Shown: positions 1-8,856 of the stretch, piece after piece
How positions within the stretch are numbered: the stretch's first letter is position 1
Layout: each line of letters begins with the position of its first letter
Source of the DNA: Treponema vincentii
Lineage (GTDB): Bacteria; Spirochaetota; Spirochaetia; Treponematales; Treponemataceae
Length of the DNA: 64,000 nt
Direction: 5' to 3'
Assembly: GCF_010365865.1 (NCBI RefSeq)
Contig: NZ_CP048020.1
Span: forward strand, 1,240,001-1,304,000
Program-made: the position numbers and the translations under genes
The notes under the pieces: generated by a model
Seen by the model: only the letters and a program-made list of their open reading frames with translations
What the model was told of the DNA's origin: nothing
Database searches by the model: none

Positions 1-785
1 GACGAAGCAATCAACTTTTCGATGCCGGTTTGCAAATCGAACGAATCGTTATGCAGATTATGAAGACAATTACGTATTTCGGTCAATCCCGCTTCCAGCG
101 AATGTTGTAACATATTGAGATTTGTTTTTACCTCATCCTGCACGGTAATATACTGTAATGCATTAACCTGCACTATGGCGGCACTAATGGTATGACCGAT
201 CGAGTTATGCAGTTCTCCCGAAATACGATTCCGTTCAGCTAAGATCGCTGCTTCTAAATTTTTCAGCGCTTCATTTTGCAAATGCCGTTTTTGAACCTCG
301 TTTTGAAGAGTGCGTTCGGTAAGCGAATCCTGCAAGGCTGTAAATTGTTTGGAAATACTATCGTATCGTTTTTTTTCGATTGCATAAAAAAAGATGATGG
401 CGGTAAAAACAAAGAACGGAATGTTTAAGCAGGTAAGAGTGCAGCTTAAAATAATTACTTTAACTGCGATTTCTTTCGCATTGAAAAAAAGCGACGGTGT
501 TTGCCGTTTGGGATGTTCTTTTTTCCCGCTGCCAAAATCTGACATATCGAAATCCGAAACTAAAAGCACCGGTGAGAAAAACAGGATGGCCTTACCTAAG
601 GCAAACACTGCGAGTATAAAAAGGCCAAAGCATGCTATTCTCAGTTTTTTGTTTTCCGTCATTTCCAGCCAAAGAGAAAGTGAAAAGAAGACTATAAAAT
701 AATGCACTGTCGAAACGCCGCTGGTCTGCATCAAAAAAAGAGCACACAAAAGATTGATCAAAAATAAACGTACTAGGACAATCAT
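1..785 (-). CDS. Sensor histidine kinase, HisKA_3 type (C-terminus outside window)
   Basis: Reads right to left from an ATG at 785 and runs off the left edge, so only about 261 N-terminal residues are visible. The first 130 residues hold several hydrophobic segments, consistent with a multi-pass membrane sensor. A helical linker rich in Gln, Glu and Arg follows, then an H-box of the HisKA_3/DesK-NarX type (ERNRISGELHNSIGHT, phospho-acceptor His in ELHNSIGH). The ATPase domain should lie outside the window. In this family the kinase phosphorylates a LuxR-type response regulator, which is probably the next gene, but that is not visible. The start is tentative because no strong ribosome binding site precedes it. 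Confidence 0.85.
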   Translation of the reverse strand, partial: MIVLVRLFLINLLCALFLMQTSGVSTVHYFIVFFSLSLWLEMTENKKLRIACFGLFILAVFALGKAILFFSPVLLVSDFDMSDFGSGKKEHPKRQTPSLFFNAKEIAVKVIILSCTLTCLNIPFFVFTAIIFFYAIEKKRYDSISKQFTALQDSLTERTLQNEVQKRHLQNEALKNLEAAILAERNRISGELHNSIGHTISAAIVQVNALQYITVQDEVKTNLNMLQHSLEAGLTEIRNCLHNLHNDSFDLQTGIEKLIAS

Positions 786-885
786 ATCGATAAAACCGTC
801 TGCTGTCTTCGCGAAGCTTCTATGGTATTCACATGTACGATAGACTTTTTACGGCCTGGTGTCTAGCTTAATAAACTAAAAAAGA

Positions 886-897
886 TGACAAATGTCA
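886..897. promoter_or_regulatory. Palindromic operator candidate TGACA-N2-TGTCA
   Basis: TGACAAATGTCA is a perfect 5-bp inverted repeat with a 2-bp centre, about 25 bp upstream of the likely -35 box of the export operon. Its symmetry and position suit a TetR-type operator, and a TetR gene closes the operon at 8263-8856. The pairing of site and regulator is inference. Confidence 0.35.
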
Positions 898-919
898 CGG
901 TACCCAATGACGTTTCTCA

Positions 920-948
920 CTGACTTTTTTAGAATAAACTTCTATAAT
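920..948 (+). promoter_or_regulatory. Sigma-70-type promoter of the export operon
   Basis: CTGACT (920-925) and a perfect TATAAT (943-948) are separated by 17 bp. They lie about 80 bp upstream of the first gene of the 1.0-8.9 kb operon. No other convincing promoter is seen before the first start codon. Confidence 0.5.
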
Positions 949-1031
949 ACCGGCTTGAGGTACATAAAGAGGCTTTCGCAATCTGTTTTTCCAACGGAAA
1001 TTGCTGAAATTTCTACAATGAGGATGATACT

Positions 1032-1790
1032 ATGAAGATACGGACCGTTACGGCGGTGTTTACAGCGTTGCTATGTATGTGTGTAATGCCGTTGTGCGCT
1101 CAAGAAGCGTATAATAATTTTTTAAAGTTTAAAATCAATCTCTATAATGCGGAAAGCAAAGAAGCCATTCAAAATCGCATTGAAGCATACCGAAAGAACA
1201 TTGAAGCGTCAAATCTTAACGAAGAAGAAAAACTAACGCTTTTTACGCTGCTGACAGTCGAGCAGACTGATATGGCGGACAAAGCAAACGCAAAGCAAAA
1301 TTACCTTCTTTTGACCGAGCAAAACGATCGGTGCAAAGCGTTTATGGAAGGTAAAAAAGACAGCGAGGTAAATGTATGGCTGCTTGTCGGCTGGGCGGAT
1401 ATTAAATCTCGATTGGCAGGGTTTTCATCAGGGCAGACGATGTACGATGAAGCGCTCCGTTCCCGTCATCTCTATGAAGAGGCGCTTAAACAAGATAAGA
1501 AGTTCCCGCAAGGACACCTTTCATACGGACTCTGGTTATTCTTTGCCCCTCCTATTGCAGGCGGAGGAGCCGATGCTGCACTGAAAGCATTTTCAAAAGC
1601 GGTTTCGTACTCAGAAACACCGGAGGAAAAATACTTCGCACTGCTGTACCGTTCACAAGCATATATCGCACTTGAAAACCCAAAAAAAGCTGCTGCCGAT
1701 TTACGTGCTGCACATGACCTTTTCCCTAAAGAAACCTTTACGCAACTGGTAAGCGAAGGAAATAAAAATGGCAAACTATTTTTTGAATAA
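1032..1790 (+). CDS. Exported TPR-like protein of the export operon
   Basis: 252 residues with a clear Sec signal peptide (residues 1-23, ending near LCAQ), so probably periplasmic. The rest is alpha-helical and TPR-like, with Ala-rich paired helices around residues 140-240. The family is not recognised by name. It is the first gene of a tightly packed operon and overlaps the next gene by 23 bp, so translation is probably coupled. It may be a periplasmic adaptor for the downstream ABC exporter; that is inference from position only. Confidence 0.75.
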   Translation: MKIRTVTAVFTALLCMCVMPLCAQEAYNNFLKFKINLYNAESKEAIQNRIEAYRKNIEASNLNEEEKLTLFTLLTVEQTDMADKANAKQNYLLLTEQNDRCKAFMEGKKDSEVNVWLLVGWADIKSRLAGFSSGQTMYDEALRSRHLYEEALKQDKKFPQGHLSYGLWLFFAPPIAGGGADAALKAFSKAVSYSETPEEKYFALLYRSQAYIALENPKKAAADLRAAHDLFPKETFTQLVSEGNKNGKLFFE

Positions 1791-2646
1791 ACGCGCGGTG
1801 CTGTTCGTGTGGTGCGCGGCGCTGTCTGTGTATGCATACACGGAAATTCCCGCTGCTCAAAATGCGCCGCTACCTCAGGAGCAAACACAAACGGAAATGA
1901 CCGCTGCCGTCAGCCAAGCGCAGGCACCTGTTCAGGGCATATTGTCTATTACCGACTGCAAAGCTCTTGAAGAACAGTATTACCGGATGCAGTCATTCGA
2001 TCCGCAGCTGTTGCTGGACAGTTTTGACCGGATCCGGGAAGCGCTTAACACTTCTTTTGAAGATGCGGGGCTGCTTGATCTGTATTTTGAACACGCAAAG
2101 TTGATTTCCATGCTGTATGTCTACGAGGGAAACCGGCAGTGCGGAAAATACGATACGCTCATACAGGGTGAAGCGCAGGACTTTTTACGGCAAGCAGAAA
2201 AATTGACCCGAAAACATGCGGGATTCACAAGGGAACAGATGTCCGCCCTCTTTATGCGGTATGCAAATTATCTGTATACAAAAATAGGCGTGCCGAAAAA
2301 TACTTTTGCAATCGCCTCGGCAGTACCGGTGCTATACCGCAAGGCACTCATGCTCAATCCCGGTAACACTGAAGCGGCGGTAAAACTGGCATGCTGGCAT
2401 ATCTTCCCCGCTGACGTAACAACGGGGAATTACAATAGCTACATCGAATCGCAGGAGGAGTATATAGAGGAGTTATCTGCAGCAGACCGGTTTAATGCGT
2501 ATCTTTTATATTCAATTTACTCTATGAAAAAATATGAAAGTACCAAAGGACGCGCCTATTTACAAAAAGCTGCCTCATTGTTTCCCAATCATGTGTTGCT
2601 CTTGCGCGTCTATGAAAATTACCGAAAGGGAATATTCAGTTTATAA
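1768..2646 (+). CDS. Second exported TPR-like protein
   Basis: 292 residues. It has an N-terminal hydrophobic signal (residues 10-24) followed by a low-complexity Ala/Gln/Pro linker up to about residue 50, then helical repeats resembling TPR. It overlaps the preceding gene by 23 bp and ends 14 bp before the ABC ATPase. A paralogous-looking pair of exported TPR proteins before an ATPase/permease pair suggests they form the periplasmic part of the same machine. No specific family is recognised. Confidence 0.72.
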   Translation: MANYFLNKRAVLFVWCAALSVYAYTEIPAAQNAPLPQEQTQTEMTAAVSQAQAPVQGILSITDCKALEEQYYRMQSFDPQLLLDSFDRIREALNTSFEDAGLLDLYFEHAKLISMLYVYEGNRQCGKYDTLIQGEAQDFLRQAEKLTRKHAGFTREQMSALFMRYANYLYTKIGVPKNTFAIASAVPVLYRKALMLNPGNTEAAVKLACWHIFPADVTTGNYNSYIESQEEYIEELSAADRFNAYLLYSIYSMKKYESTKGRAYLQKAASLFPNHVLLLRVYENYRKGIFSL

Positions 2647-2660
2647 AAAGGAAACGGTAT

Positions 2661-3374
2661 ATGACGGATAGAGAGAACAAAGAAATACACGGTTTAGCTG
2701 TCAAAAATCTGTATAAAAGTTATACGATAGAAAAGAACAACTATGAGGTTAATAAAGATATCAACCTATCCGTTCCGCCTGCATCGCTCGTATGGATTTA
2801 CGGAAATTCGGGCGCGGGCAAATCTACATTTTTAAATGTGATTACCGGCATCGACACACCCGATGCGGGAAGCGTCAGTTGGGATGGCTCCGAAATCAAT
2901 ACCATGAATGTGAACAAGCGCGCTCAATTTCGGCTGGAACACTTCGGGCTGATTTTTCAGTTTTTTGAATTGATTAAGGCGCAGACTATTTACGAAAATG
3001 CCGCGCTTCCATTGAAGATAACGCGGAAATCAAAAAAGGAAATTGATGCGGTACTGTTTCCGCTGTTCGAATATTTTGATGTGCGGTCTCTCATTCGTAA
3101 AAAACCGGATCAACTTTCAGGCGGAGAAAAACAGCGGGTGTCTATTGTCCGTGCACTTTCTACCAATCCGCGCTATATTATCGCAGATGAAATTACCTCC
3201 TCGCTTGATACAAAACGTTCCCATCAGGTGTACGGGTATCTACGCAGTTATATAAAAGGGAAGAACGGTATCGGTATCTTTGTTTCACACGACCCGATCA
3301 TCAGCGAATATGCAGATACTGTGTACAGTATGCAGGCAGGCTGCTTAATGGAACAGAGGCAAGGAGACCGTTGA
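2661..3374 (+). CDS. ABC transporter ATPase, LolD/MacB-like
   Basis: 237 residues with all ABC signatures: Walker A GNSGAGKST at 48-56, Q-loop Gln100, signature LSGGE at 152-156, Walker B YIIADE at 172-177 and switch His210. This size and the FtsX-like partner place it in the LolCDE/MacB (type VII) class, which uses ATP hydrolysis for mechanotransmission rather than transport through the membrane. Its stop overlaps the permease start by 4 bp. The substrate is unknown. The neighbouring LolA-like carrier and outer-membrane barrels suggest lipoprotein or envelope-component handling. Confidence 0.93.
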   Translation: MTDRENKEIHGLAVKNLYKSYTIEKNNYEVNKDINLSVPPASLVWIYGNSGAGKSTFLNVITGIDTPDAGSVSWDGSEINTMNVNKRAQFRLEHFGLIFQFFELIKAQTIYENAALPLKITRKSKKEIDAVLFPLFEYFDVRSLIRKKPDQLSGGEKQRVSIVRALSTNPRYIIADEITSSLDTKRSHQVYGYLRSYIKGKNGIGIFVSHDPIISEYADTVYSMQAGCLMEQRQGDR

Positions 3375-4591
3375 TGTTTTTATTGAAGAGCGTATGGGAC
3401 AATATTCTGTTTCATGCAAAACGCAGTTTTCTTTCGGTGTTACTGATTACAATAGCGTCAAGCGCAATGCTGCTGTATCGCGGTTTTGTGGAATATTCCG
3501 AACAGGGATTAGCGCTCAGCTTTATTTCAAATTCGGGGCATATTCAGGTAAGCATGAAAAGCGCAGCTGAGCCGCAGCATACCGACAATACCGGCGCGGC
3601 ACTGTTAAGTGCACGGGATATGGAGATGCTGCGGAGCATCTATGCGGATATGCCTGCGGTGAAATCTTCCGATGCGGTATTAAACTTTCAGGGAATTATC
3701 GGTACCGATACAGATACGGCTGTGTTTTGGGGCGCGGGGTACGATTCACCGCAGCGTTTGGGCGCAACGGAAGGGACACCGGTATTTGCAGGAGACCAAA
3801 GCCTTGTGCTGGGTAAGGCGCTTTTTGAAACACTCAAACTGAGTACGGCGCAAGAACCCTTTGTCAACCTTATGTCTTCGATCGGAGACAGCGGTTTGTT
3901 GACAGGATCCTTTGAAGTAAGCGGATGGCTCGATACAGGTACTCCGCAAAACGATGCCGGTTTGGTGATTGCTTCCCGCAGCGCGCTGCTCGATTTTTTT
4001 GAGCTGAAAGATTCCGCTTCGTATATGCGTGTGTACCTCCACAAAGATACCGATATGCCCGCTGCACAGGCTGCCCTCGATTCGTATTTTGCCGAACATC
4101 AGCTGCCGTATCAGACGCAGAATTGGAAGGAGCGCAATCCTTCGTGGGAACAGATCAGCGGTTTATTCCGCAATCAATCTTCTTTTATCAGCATCATTTT
4201 GTATATCTTAATTTTCACGGCATTGACACAAAGTCTTTCCGCAAGTTTTATGGAACGGCTCGGGGAGTTCGGCACGATGGAAGCAATCGGACTGAAACGC
4301 TCCTCCGTTATGCAGATGCTGGCGCTTGAGGTATGCCTCATTAGCCTTGCCGGTATTATCGGAGGCATCGTGCTCGCGCAGCTGGGAAACAGTCTGACGG
4401 AAACATGGAATATTACCATGACCCCGCCCGGATATACACGGGCATACCGCCTCAGTTTTTACATCACCCTCCCGGCGATTTTGACAACCCAGTTTTTTAT
4501 TTTTTTAACCGGCATTATTTCCGTACTGCATCCGATGTACACCATCTGCAAACATAGCACGGTGCAGCTTATTCATTATAATGGAAGTTAG
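3371..4591 (+). CDS. FtsX/MacB-like ABC permease
   Basis: 406 residues with four membrane segments: one near residues 18-36, then a large extracytoplasmic domain (about 40-265), then three C-terminal segments near 272-290, 315-340 and 365-390. This is the typical MacB/LolCE layout. The conserved FtsX core around FMERLGEFGTMEAIGL follows the second segment. It is coupled to the ATPase by a 4-bp overlap. A single permease implies a homodimeric transporter, unlike the LolC/LolE heterodimer. Confidence 0.9.
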   Translation: MMFLLKSVWDNILFHAKRSFLSVLLITIASSAMLLYRGFVEYSEQGLALSFISNSGHIQVSMKSAAEPQHTDNTGAALLSARDMEMLRSIYADMPAVKSSDAVLNFQGIIGTDTDTAVFWGAGYDSPQRLGATEGTPVFAGDQSLVLGKALFETLKLSTAQEPFVNLMSSIGDSGLLTGSFEVSGWLDTGTPQNDAGLVIASRSALLDFFELKDSASYMRVYLHKDTDMPAAQAALDSYFAEHQLPYQTQNWKERNPSWEQISGLFRNQSSFISIILYILIFTALTQSLSASFMERLGEFGTMEAIGLKRSSVMQMLALEVCLISLAGIIGGIVLAQLGNSLTETWNITMTPPGYTRAYRLSFYITLPAILTTQFFIFLTGIISVLHPMYTICKHSTVQLIHYNGS

Positions 4592-4593
4592 GT

Positions 4594-5385
4594 ATGAACA
4601 CACACATAAAGATAGTATTGCTCTGCATGGCGGTATTTTCCGGCATAGCGGGATTATGCAGCGCGGTGTTATATGCCGATGAAGTGCAGAACCGGACGGA
4701 CTATGAACGCTTTCTTTCAGTGAATAAAGCGTATGGTTCAGACCGGACGGTGTTGGTACAACAGCGTATTATAAAGCAGAAAAAGAACGCTCAGAGAAAG
4801 AACGCTCAATCTAATAGCGTTGCGAGTAAATCGGAGACGGCGTATTGTTTGTTCCATAAAAATGGGCAGTGCGTACGGATGAAAACGAAAAGCGGTATAC
4901 AGTATTTTTTCAGCTCCGATCAGGGGTATTGGCTTTTAACGAAAAAGCTGAAAAGCCCGCTAAAAATTTCAGGTTCGTATAAGGTTGAGGAGTTTGAAAT
5001 TCAGGATATTCTGAAAATCGATTTTAGAAACGAATATCGGATCGTGGATTCAACGGACGGCGTTTTAACGCTTGAGCGGACATCGTCAAAGGCCGCGTAT
5101 AAATTCGTACTGTTTGAAAAAACGGATGATGAGGTATTCGAGCTGACCTTTACCGATACGAAAAAAAATCCGGTGAGGACATTACGATACAGCCGCGGTA
5201 TAGTCGATGGGTACGAATGTTTTAAGCAAATCGATATATATAATCTGCTTTTTGATAAAGACATGGTCAGCACATGGATAACGGAGGGGATAACTCCGAC
5301 TGATGTTCCCGCAAGTCTTTTTCAGTATTCAAATATGAAAATGCTCAGTCAAAAAATCGAAGGTATAACTTCGGCTGCTAAATAG
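4594..5385 (+). CDS. LolA-like periplasmic protein (TP0789 family)
   Basis: 263 residues with a signal peptide (1-28). The body resembles the LolA-like outer-membrane lipoprotein-sorting family to which T. pallidum TP0789 belongs (PF17131-type beta half-barrel), seen in the alternating strands around residues 85-225 and the RIVDSTDGVLTLERTSS region. It starts 2 bp after the permease stop. In this family the protein binds a hydrophobic ligand in the periplasm, so it is a plausible carrier between the ABC complex and the outer-membrane proteins downstream. Its last codons lie inside the first copy of a 161-bp tandem repeat. Confidence 0.82.
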   Translation: MNTHIKIVLLCMAVFSGIAGLCSAVLYADEVQNRTDYERFLSVNKAYGSDRTVLVQQRIIKQKKNAQRKNAQSNSVASKSETAYCLFHKNGQCVRMKTKSGIQYFFSSDQGYWLLTKKLKSPLKISGSYKVEEFEIQDILKIDFRNEYRIVDSTDGVLTLERTSSKAAYKFVLFEKTDDEVFELTFTDTKKNPVRTLRYSRGIVDGYECFKQIDIYNLLFDKDMVSTWITEGITPTDVPASLFQYSNMKMLSQKIEGITSAAK

Positions 5386-5682
5386 AGCAGCCTCGTTAAC
5401 CGATGAGTTTGCCTTGCAGCAAACGTCACGTATTGTATGCCGTTTCTCACTAACGTTACGAAACGGCGTAATGCACCAGCCTCCAAAATTGATATTTTGT
5501 TCGACTGGGGCATTTTAAGGAAGGTATAACTTCGGCTGCTAAATAGAGCAGCCTCGTTAACCGATGAGTTTGCCTTGCAGCAAACGTCACGTATTGTATG
5601 CCGATTCTCACTAACGTTACGAAACGGCGTAATGCACCAGCCTCCAAAGTTGACACTTTGTTCGACTGGGGCATTTTAAGGA
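5360..5682. repeat. Tandem 161-bp repeat carrying three hairpins per copy
   Basis: Copy 1 is 5360-5520 and copy 2 is 5521-5681, about 96% identical. Each holds a GTTTGC/GCAAAC stem, a GCCGTTTC/GAAACGGC-type stem (imperfect in copy 2's flanks) and a small stem before TTCGACTGGGGC. In the third stem copy 1 has CAAAAT-TGAT-ATTTTG and copy 2 has CAAAGT-TGAC-ACTTTG, a compensatory change. Copy 1 begins within the 3' end of the LolA-like gene, so the duplication copied that gene's last codons. It separates the transport genes from the beta-barrel genes. The 79-codon minus-strand reading frame across it is not a gene. Confidence 0.85.
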
Positions 5683-5747
5683 AGGGCTTATTCAATAGGC
5701 CATCTTTTAAAAATTTAAGGTTAGATGGTTAGAGGTTCACAAGAGTA

Positions 5748-6818
5748 ATGCGAAAAGCGATAGCCTATTTATTTTTTTTATGCATTGCATTTTCCGTGTG
5801 CGCACTTTCCGGCATTGATTCGGTACAGGTAGGTGCAGGATTTGAAGTGCAGCATGAATCAATATTTTTACAGAAGAATACAAATGAATATGCGCCTGAT
5901 ACTATTCCGAATATGGCTGGTACTGTGTTTTGCAATATTGAACTTTCTGCAGGTAATCAAAATTTTCTTGTACAGCCGGGGATTCTTGTAAAAGAGCAAA
6001 AGTTCAGACCGTTTTTTAGAAAGCTGCGTTATTCACTTTTTACCGACCGATTTTCGCTTTCCATCGGAAAGGATTCATTTTCTTTTGGAGAGGGCATAAT
6101 GAAAAATTATTTTTTTGTGCATCTTCCTCAACCGGACAGATTTGGAAAAAAGATCTATCCATTGGTGTGGCATACCGTGTTTGAAGTACCGGTCAAGCAA
6201 TTCCTGTTGACCTCCGGTATTTTTGCCGATGCCGATTCAACGGCGTTCCGGAAAGTGCCCAAGTGGTATAGCCTATGGGCAAAAGCTGTGTACACCAATC
6301 CGGTCGTATCGGTGGGGCTTGAAGCAGATGCACTGTTGCAACCGGAATTACCGGAGACAGCTGCTTCCGCCGAACAGAAAAAAGCCTATACCTGTACCGC
6401 AGCAGCGGAGATTTCAGCGCTGCTGCCATATCAGTTTAAGCTCTATGCCAATGCGCAGTTGCCGGTAGATTTGCTGCATAAAAATATCACCGATTGGGGA
6501 ACGCTTGCCGGTATTTCAAAAGATTTTCTATTGAACTCGATTACGTTAAGTTCCATTGCAGAGGTATCATATTCGACGGAAGGATTTGCGTATTCGGTCT
6601 TTCAAAGTATGGGGCTAGCCGACTATGCACAAATTTCCGCCGGAGTGCAGGGACTGGAAGCAAAAAAGCTCGTTGGAATTATGCAGGCGGAGTTTTTCAT
6701 ATCTGATTTTTCGATTAAAATCGGATATATTTCAAAAGATATGCTGAAAAAGCAAACGACGGATATGAGCTATCTCGGTATACTTTCGATTGCCGTCAGT
6801 TTTAATGGAGATGTATAA
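5748..6818 (+). CDS. Predicted outer-membrane beta-barrel protein
   Basis: 356 residues with a signal peptide (1-20, ending CALSG) and a body of alternating amphipathic strands with frequent aromatic residues and little helix, typical of treponemal barrels. It ends in the hydrophobic strand SIAVSFNGDV; the terminal residue is Val rather than Phe. It follows the LolA-like carrier after the tandem repeat and is 5 bp from the next gene. It is a candidate outer-membrane partner of the ABC system. No named family was recognised. Confidence 0.7.
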   Translation: MRKAIAYLFFLCIAFSVCALSGIDSVQVGAGFEVQHESIFLQKNTNEYAPDTIPNMAGTVFCNIELSAGNQNFLVQPGILVKEQKFRPFFRKLRYSLFTDRFSLSIGKDSFSFGEGIMKNYFFVHLPQPDRFGKKIYPLVWHTVFEVPVKQFLLTSGIFADADSTAFRKVPKWYSLWAKAVYTNPVVSVGLEADALLQPELPETAASAEQKKAYTCTAAAEISALLPYQFKLYANAQLPVDLLHKNITDWGTLAGISKDFLLNSITLSSIAEVSYSTEGFAYSVFQSMGLADYAQISAGVQGLEAKKLVGIMQAEFFISDFSIKIGYISKDMLKKQTTDMSYLGILSIAVSFNGDV

Positions 6819-6823
6819 AAGTT

Positions 6824-8140
6824 ATGGATGAATTTTTACTTTTCCAAAAGATCACTACGAAAAAGATGATACGGAACATAAGCCGTAAGATGCGGCGGTA
6901 TTGTGTGCTTTGCCTACTGTTGTGCGCCGGGGTAACCGGATACCCACAGTCCGCGCTGAATACTGCTGCGGCATCGGCTTCTGTTGTATCAAAAACCGAT
7001 AATGCGGCATCGGATCATGCCGTAGCGGCATCCGGAATCGCAATGGGAGAGACACCGGGCGGTAATACCGGAGCCGATGGGCACGCCACGGATACTGCCG
7101 GAGAAAAGTCTCCTGACAATCCACAAAGCAAAAACTCCGGCGGTACAGCTTCCCACGATTCGGCGAACGCTCCGCTGGATTTTCACGTTAAGGTGTCGGC
7201 ATTTAAAATAATTTCGCAGTATTACGGCTTACCGCTATCAGTACGATTCGGATGGTTTTATCGGAAAGAAGACTTCAGTGTCTTTCCCAATGCAGGGTTT
7301 TCGTTCTCGGTTGCCGATACACCGGTGCTGGATACCTCGGTCGGATTAGCGCTCCAGAAAAAGTCTTTCTTTTGGAGCGGCTACGCCGTATATGACATTG
7401 TTCCCTTCGCCATGCATAAAAAAGCTGCTGATCAAGCGGTCTACGGGATAACTTCCTTCGGTTTTAGTTTTCCCAGAATAAAGGTAACCATGCCGCTTGT
7501 TGCCGGACGGCTGCGGAAAAATGAGATCATCGGAGATGAGTGGAGTACCGTAACCGCACCGACGGTGGTTACTCAGGTTTCTGCAGGATTGCAGCTGGAT
7601 TTTTTCCTTACTGATCTCGGTTTTTTTAAGAGTACCGGTACCGCTGCGTTTTATTATCATTGGATACCGAAGGCTGCATTTCATTATTATACTGTTTCGG
7701 CGGCAATTCCCGCTTCTTTTCATCTCTATTATGTTGATATTGCGTTCATGTATTCGCTCTTTCATACCTCAACTGTGCAGTACGGCAAGGCTGCGCCGTT
7801 CCGCCGCTATGCGATCGGACAAACCCAAAGCGGCATGACCGGGCGCAGTACCTTTAAAACGCAGGCATTATTTAAAGATATGCATCTGTTCAGCGCTGAG
7901 TTCCGTTGGTACCCTGCGCGGATTACCGCCCAAACAAACGGCTTTTTTCTTTCGCTCTTTGCCGATGTCGGCTTCGGTATTACCGAACGGCGCAAAGGTT
8001 CTCTCTTCTATGAAGCAGGCGGCGGACTCGGCTACAACCTTTACGACAGTGTTCCTTTAACTTTTCAGGTAGGTTTCAATCAAAAGATGCAACCCGTATT
8101 TTACTTCAGTGTAGTTTCCCGGCTTTCACACAGGCTGTAA
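6824..8140 (+). CDS. Predicted outer-membrane beta-barrel protein with low-complexity linker
   Basis: 438 residues as written. The N-terminus contains Lys/Arg-rich residues and then a hydrophobic stretch (about 27-42). The signal peptide may begin at an internal Met (MIRNISRK), so the first 15 residues may not be translated. A low-complexity Ala/Gly/Asp/Thr linker (about 45-120) precedes a barrel-like domain rich in Phe and Tyr. Its last codon overlaps the TetR upstream region. It is the second candidate outer-membrane component of this operon. Confidence 0.68.
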   Translation: MDEFLLFQKITTKKMIRNISRKMRRYCVLCLLLCAGVTGYPQSALNTAAASASVVSKTDNAASDHAVAASGIAMGETPGGNTGADGHATDTAGEKSPDNPQSKNSGGTASHDSANAPLDFHVKVSAFKIISQYYGLPLSVRFGWFYRKEDFSVFPNAGFSFSVADTPVLDTSVGLALQKKSFFWSGYAVYDIVPFAMHKKAADQAVYGITSFGFSFPRIKVTMPLVAGRLRKNEIIGDEWSTVTAPTVVTQVSAGLQLDFFLTDLGFFKSTGTAAFYYHWIPKAAFHYYTVSAAIPASFHLYYVDIAFMYSLFHTSTVQYGKAAPFRRYAIGQTQSGMTGRSTFKTQALFKDMHLFSAEFRWYPARITAQTNGFFLSLFADVGFGITERRKGSLFYEAGGGLGYNLYDSVPLTFQVGFNQKMQPVFYFSVVSRLSHRL

Positions 8141-8191
8141 TGGCGCGTAGTATTTATTATCTCGATATAGATGCCTGCAAAAGTAAGCCGC

Positions 8192-8220
8192 TTGACACAT
8201 TTCTCCCCTTGAAATATACT
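8192..8220 (+). promoter_or_regulatory. Consensus sigma-70 promoter of the tetR gene
   Basis: TTGACA (8192-8197) and TATACT (8215-8220) are spaced by exactly 17 bp. The promoter lies inside what would be the N-terminal extension of the TetR reading frame, which argues that the true start is the ATG at 8263. The regulator can therefore be made independently of the operon. Confidence 0.75.
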
Positions 8221-8262
8221 CCTCCTATCGAGGGTTTCCTCGGTAAAGAGAAGTTCATTACT

Positions 8263-8856
8263 ATGCAAAGAACACGATTACTTCCCGAAGAAAGAAAAAA
8301 GGAAATTAGAAAAGCAGCCGCACGGAAATTCCTCGAAAAAGGATTCTCAGCAACCACAATGGAGGATGTGATAGCTGAAAGCGGTTTATCCGTCGGCGGG
8401 GTGTACCACTATTACAAAAATACCGGCGACATTCTCTACGACATAATGGAAGAGGCTAATAAGAGCCGTATCGAAAAGACCTTGCACCGGCATCAACAGG
8501 GGAATTACAGCACTCCTGAAGATATGGCGGCGCAGTTTATTACTGAAAAAATCATCGATGAAAATCCGTATAAGCCGCTTTACGCCATGTTTTTATTGGA
8601 AAAGAGCCGCGATCCGAAATTACAGCACCTGTTTGAAAAACTAAGTACCGACGGTTTCCAGGAAATGCTTGACGCTTTCGGACAAGCGCAGAATGCTTGC
8701 GGCATCGAACAACTCGATTCATTTTTATTTACTTTTATGAATGCACTTACGATCGGTTTTGAATATCTTGGCGAAAAAGAACTTTTTAAAATGAAAAAAC
8801 AGGCGATCACCGAAATGGTCAAAGCCTATCTTGTGTATAAAAATAATGAAGAATGA
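8263..8856 (+). CDS. TetR/AcrR-family transcriptional regulator
   Basis: 197 residues from the ATG at 8263. The frame is open to 8140, but that extension contains a consensus promoter. Residues 8-55 form the TetR helix-turn-helix: RKAAARKFLEKGFSATTMED, then the recognition region SGLSVGGVYHYYKN. The C-terminal helical domain is the ligand-binding and dimer part. It is the last gene of the export operon with its own promoter, so it probably represses the operon and perhaps itself, with the export system handling or responding to its ligand. That link is inference. Confidence 0.9.
   Translation: MQRTRLLPEERKKEIRKAAARKFLEKGFSATTMEDVIAESGLSVGGVYHYYKNTGDILYDIMEEANKSRIEKTLHRHQQGNYSTPEDMAAQFITEKIIDENPYKPLYAMFLLEKSRDPKLQHLFEKLSTDGFQEMLDAFGQAQNACGIEQLDSFLFTFMNALTIGFEYLGEKELFKMKKQAITEMVKAYLVYKNNEE

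Noticed and set aside
5456-5695. 79-codon minus-strand frame in the tandem repeat
   Set aside because: It runs through both 161-bp copies, repeats itself (CPSRTKYQF, KMPQSNKVS) and is explained by the hairpin repeat; no ribosome binding site or protein-like composition.
8140-8262. Longer TetR start at 8140
   Set aside because: The extra 41 codons contain a consensus promoter (TTGACA-N17-TATACT) and lack homology to the TetR domain start.
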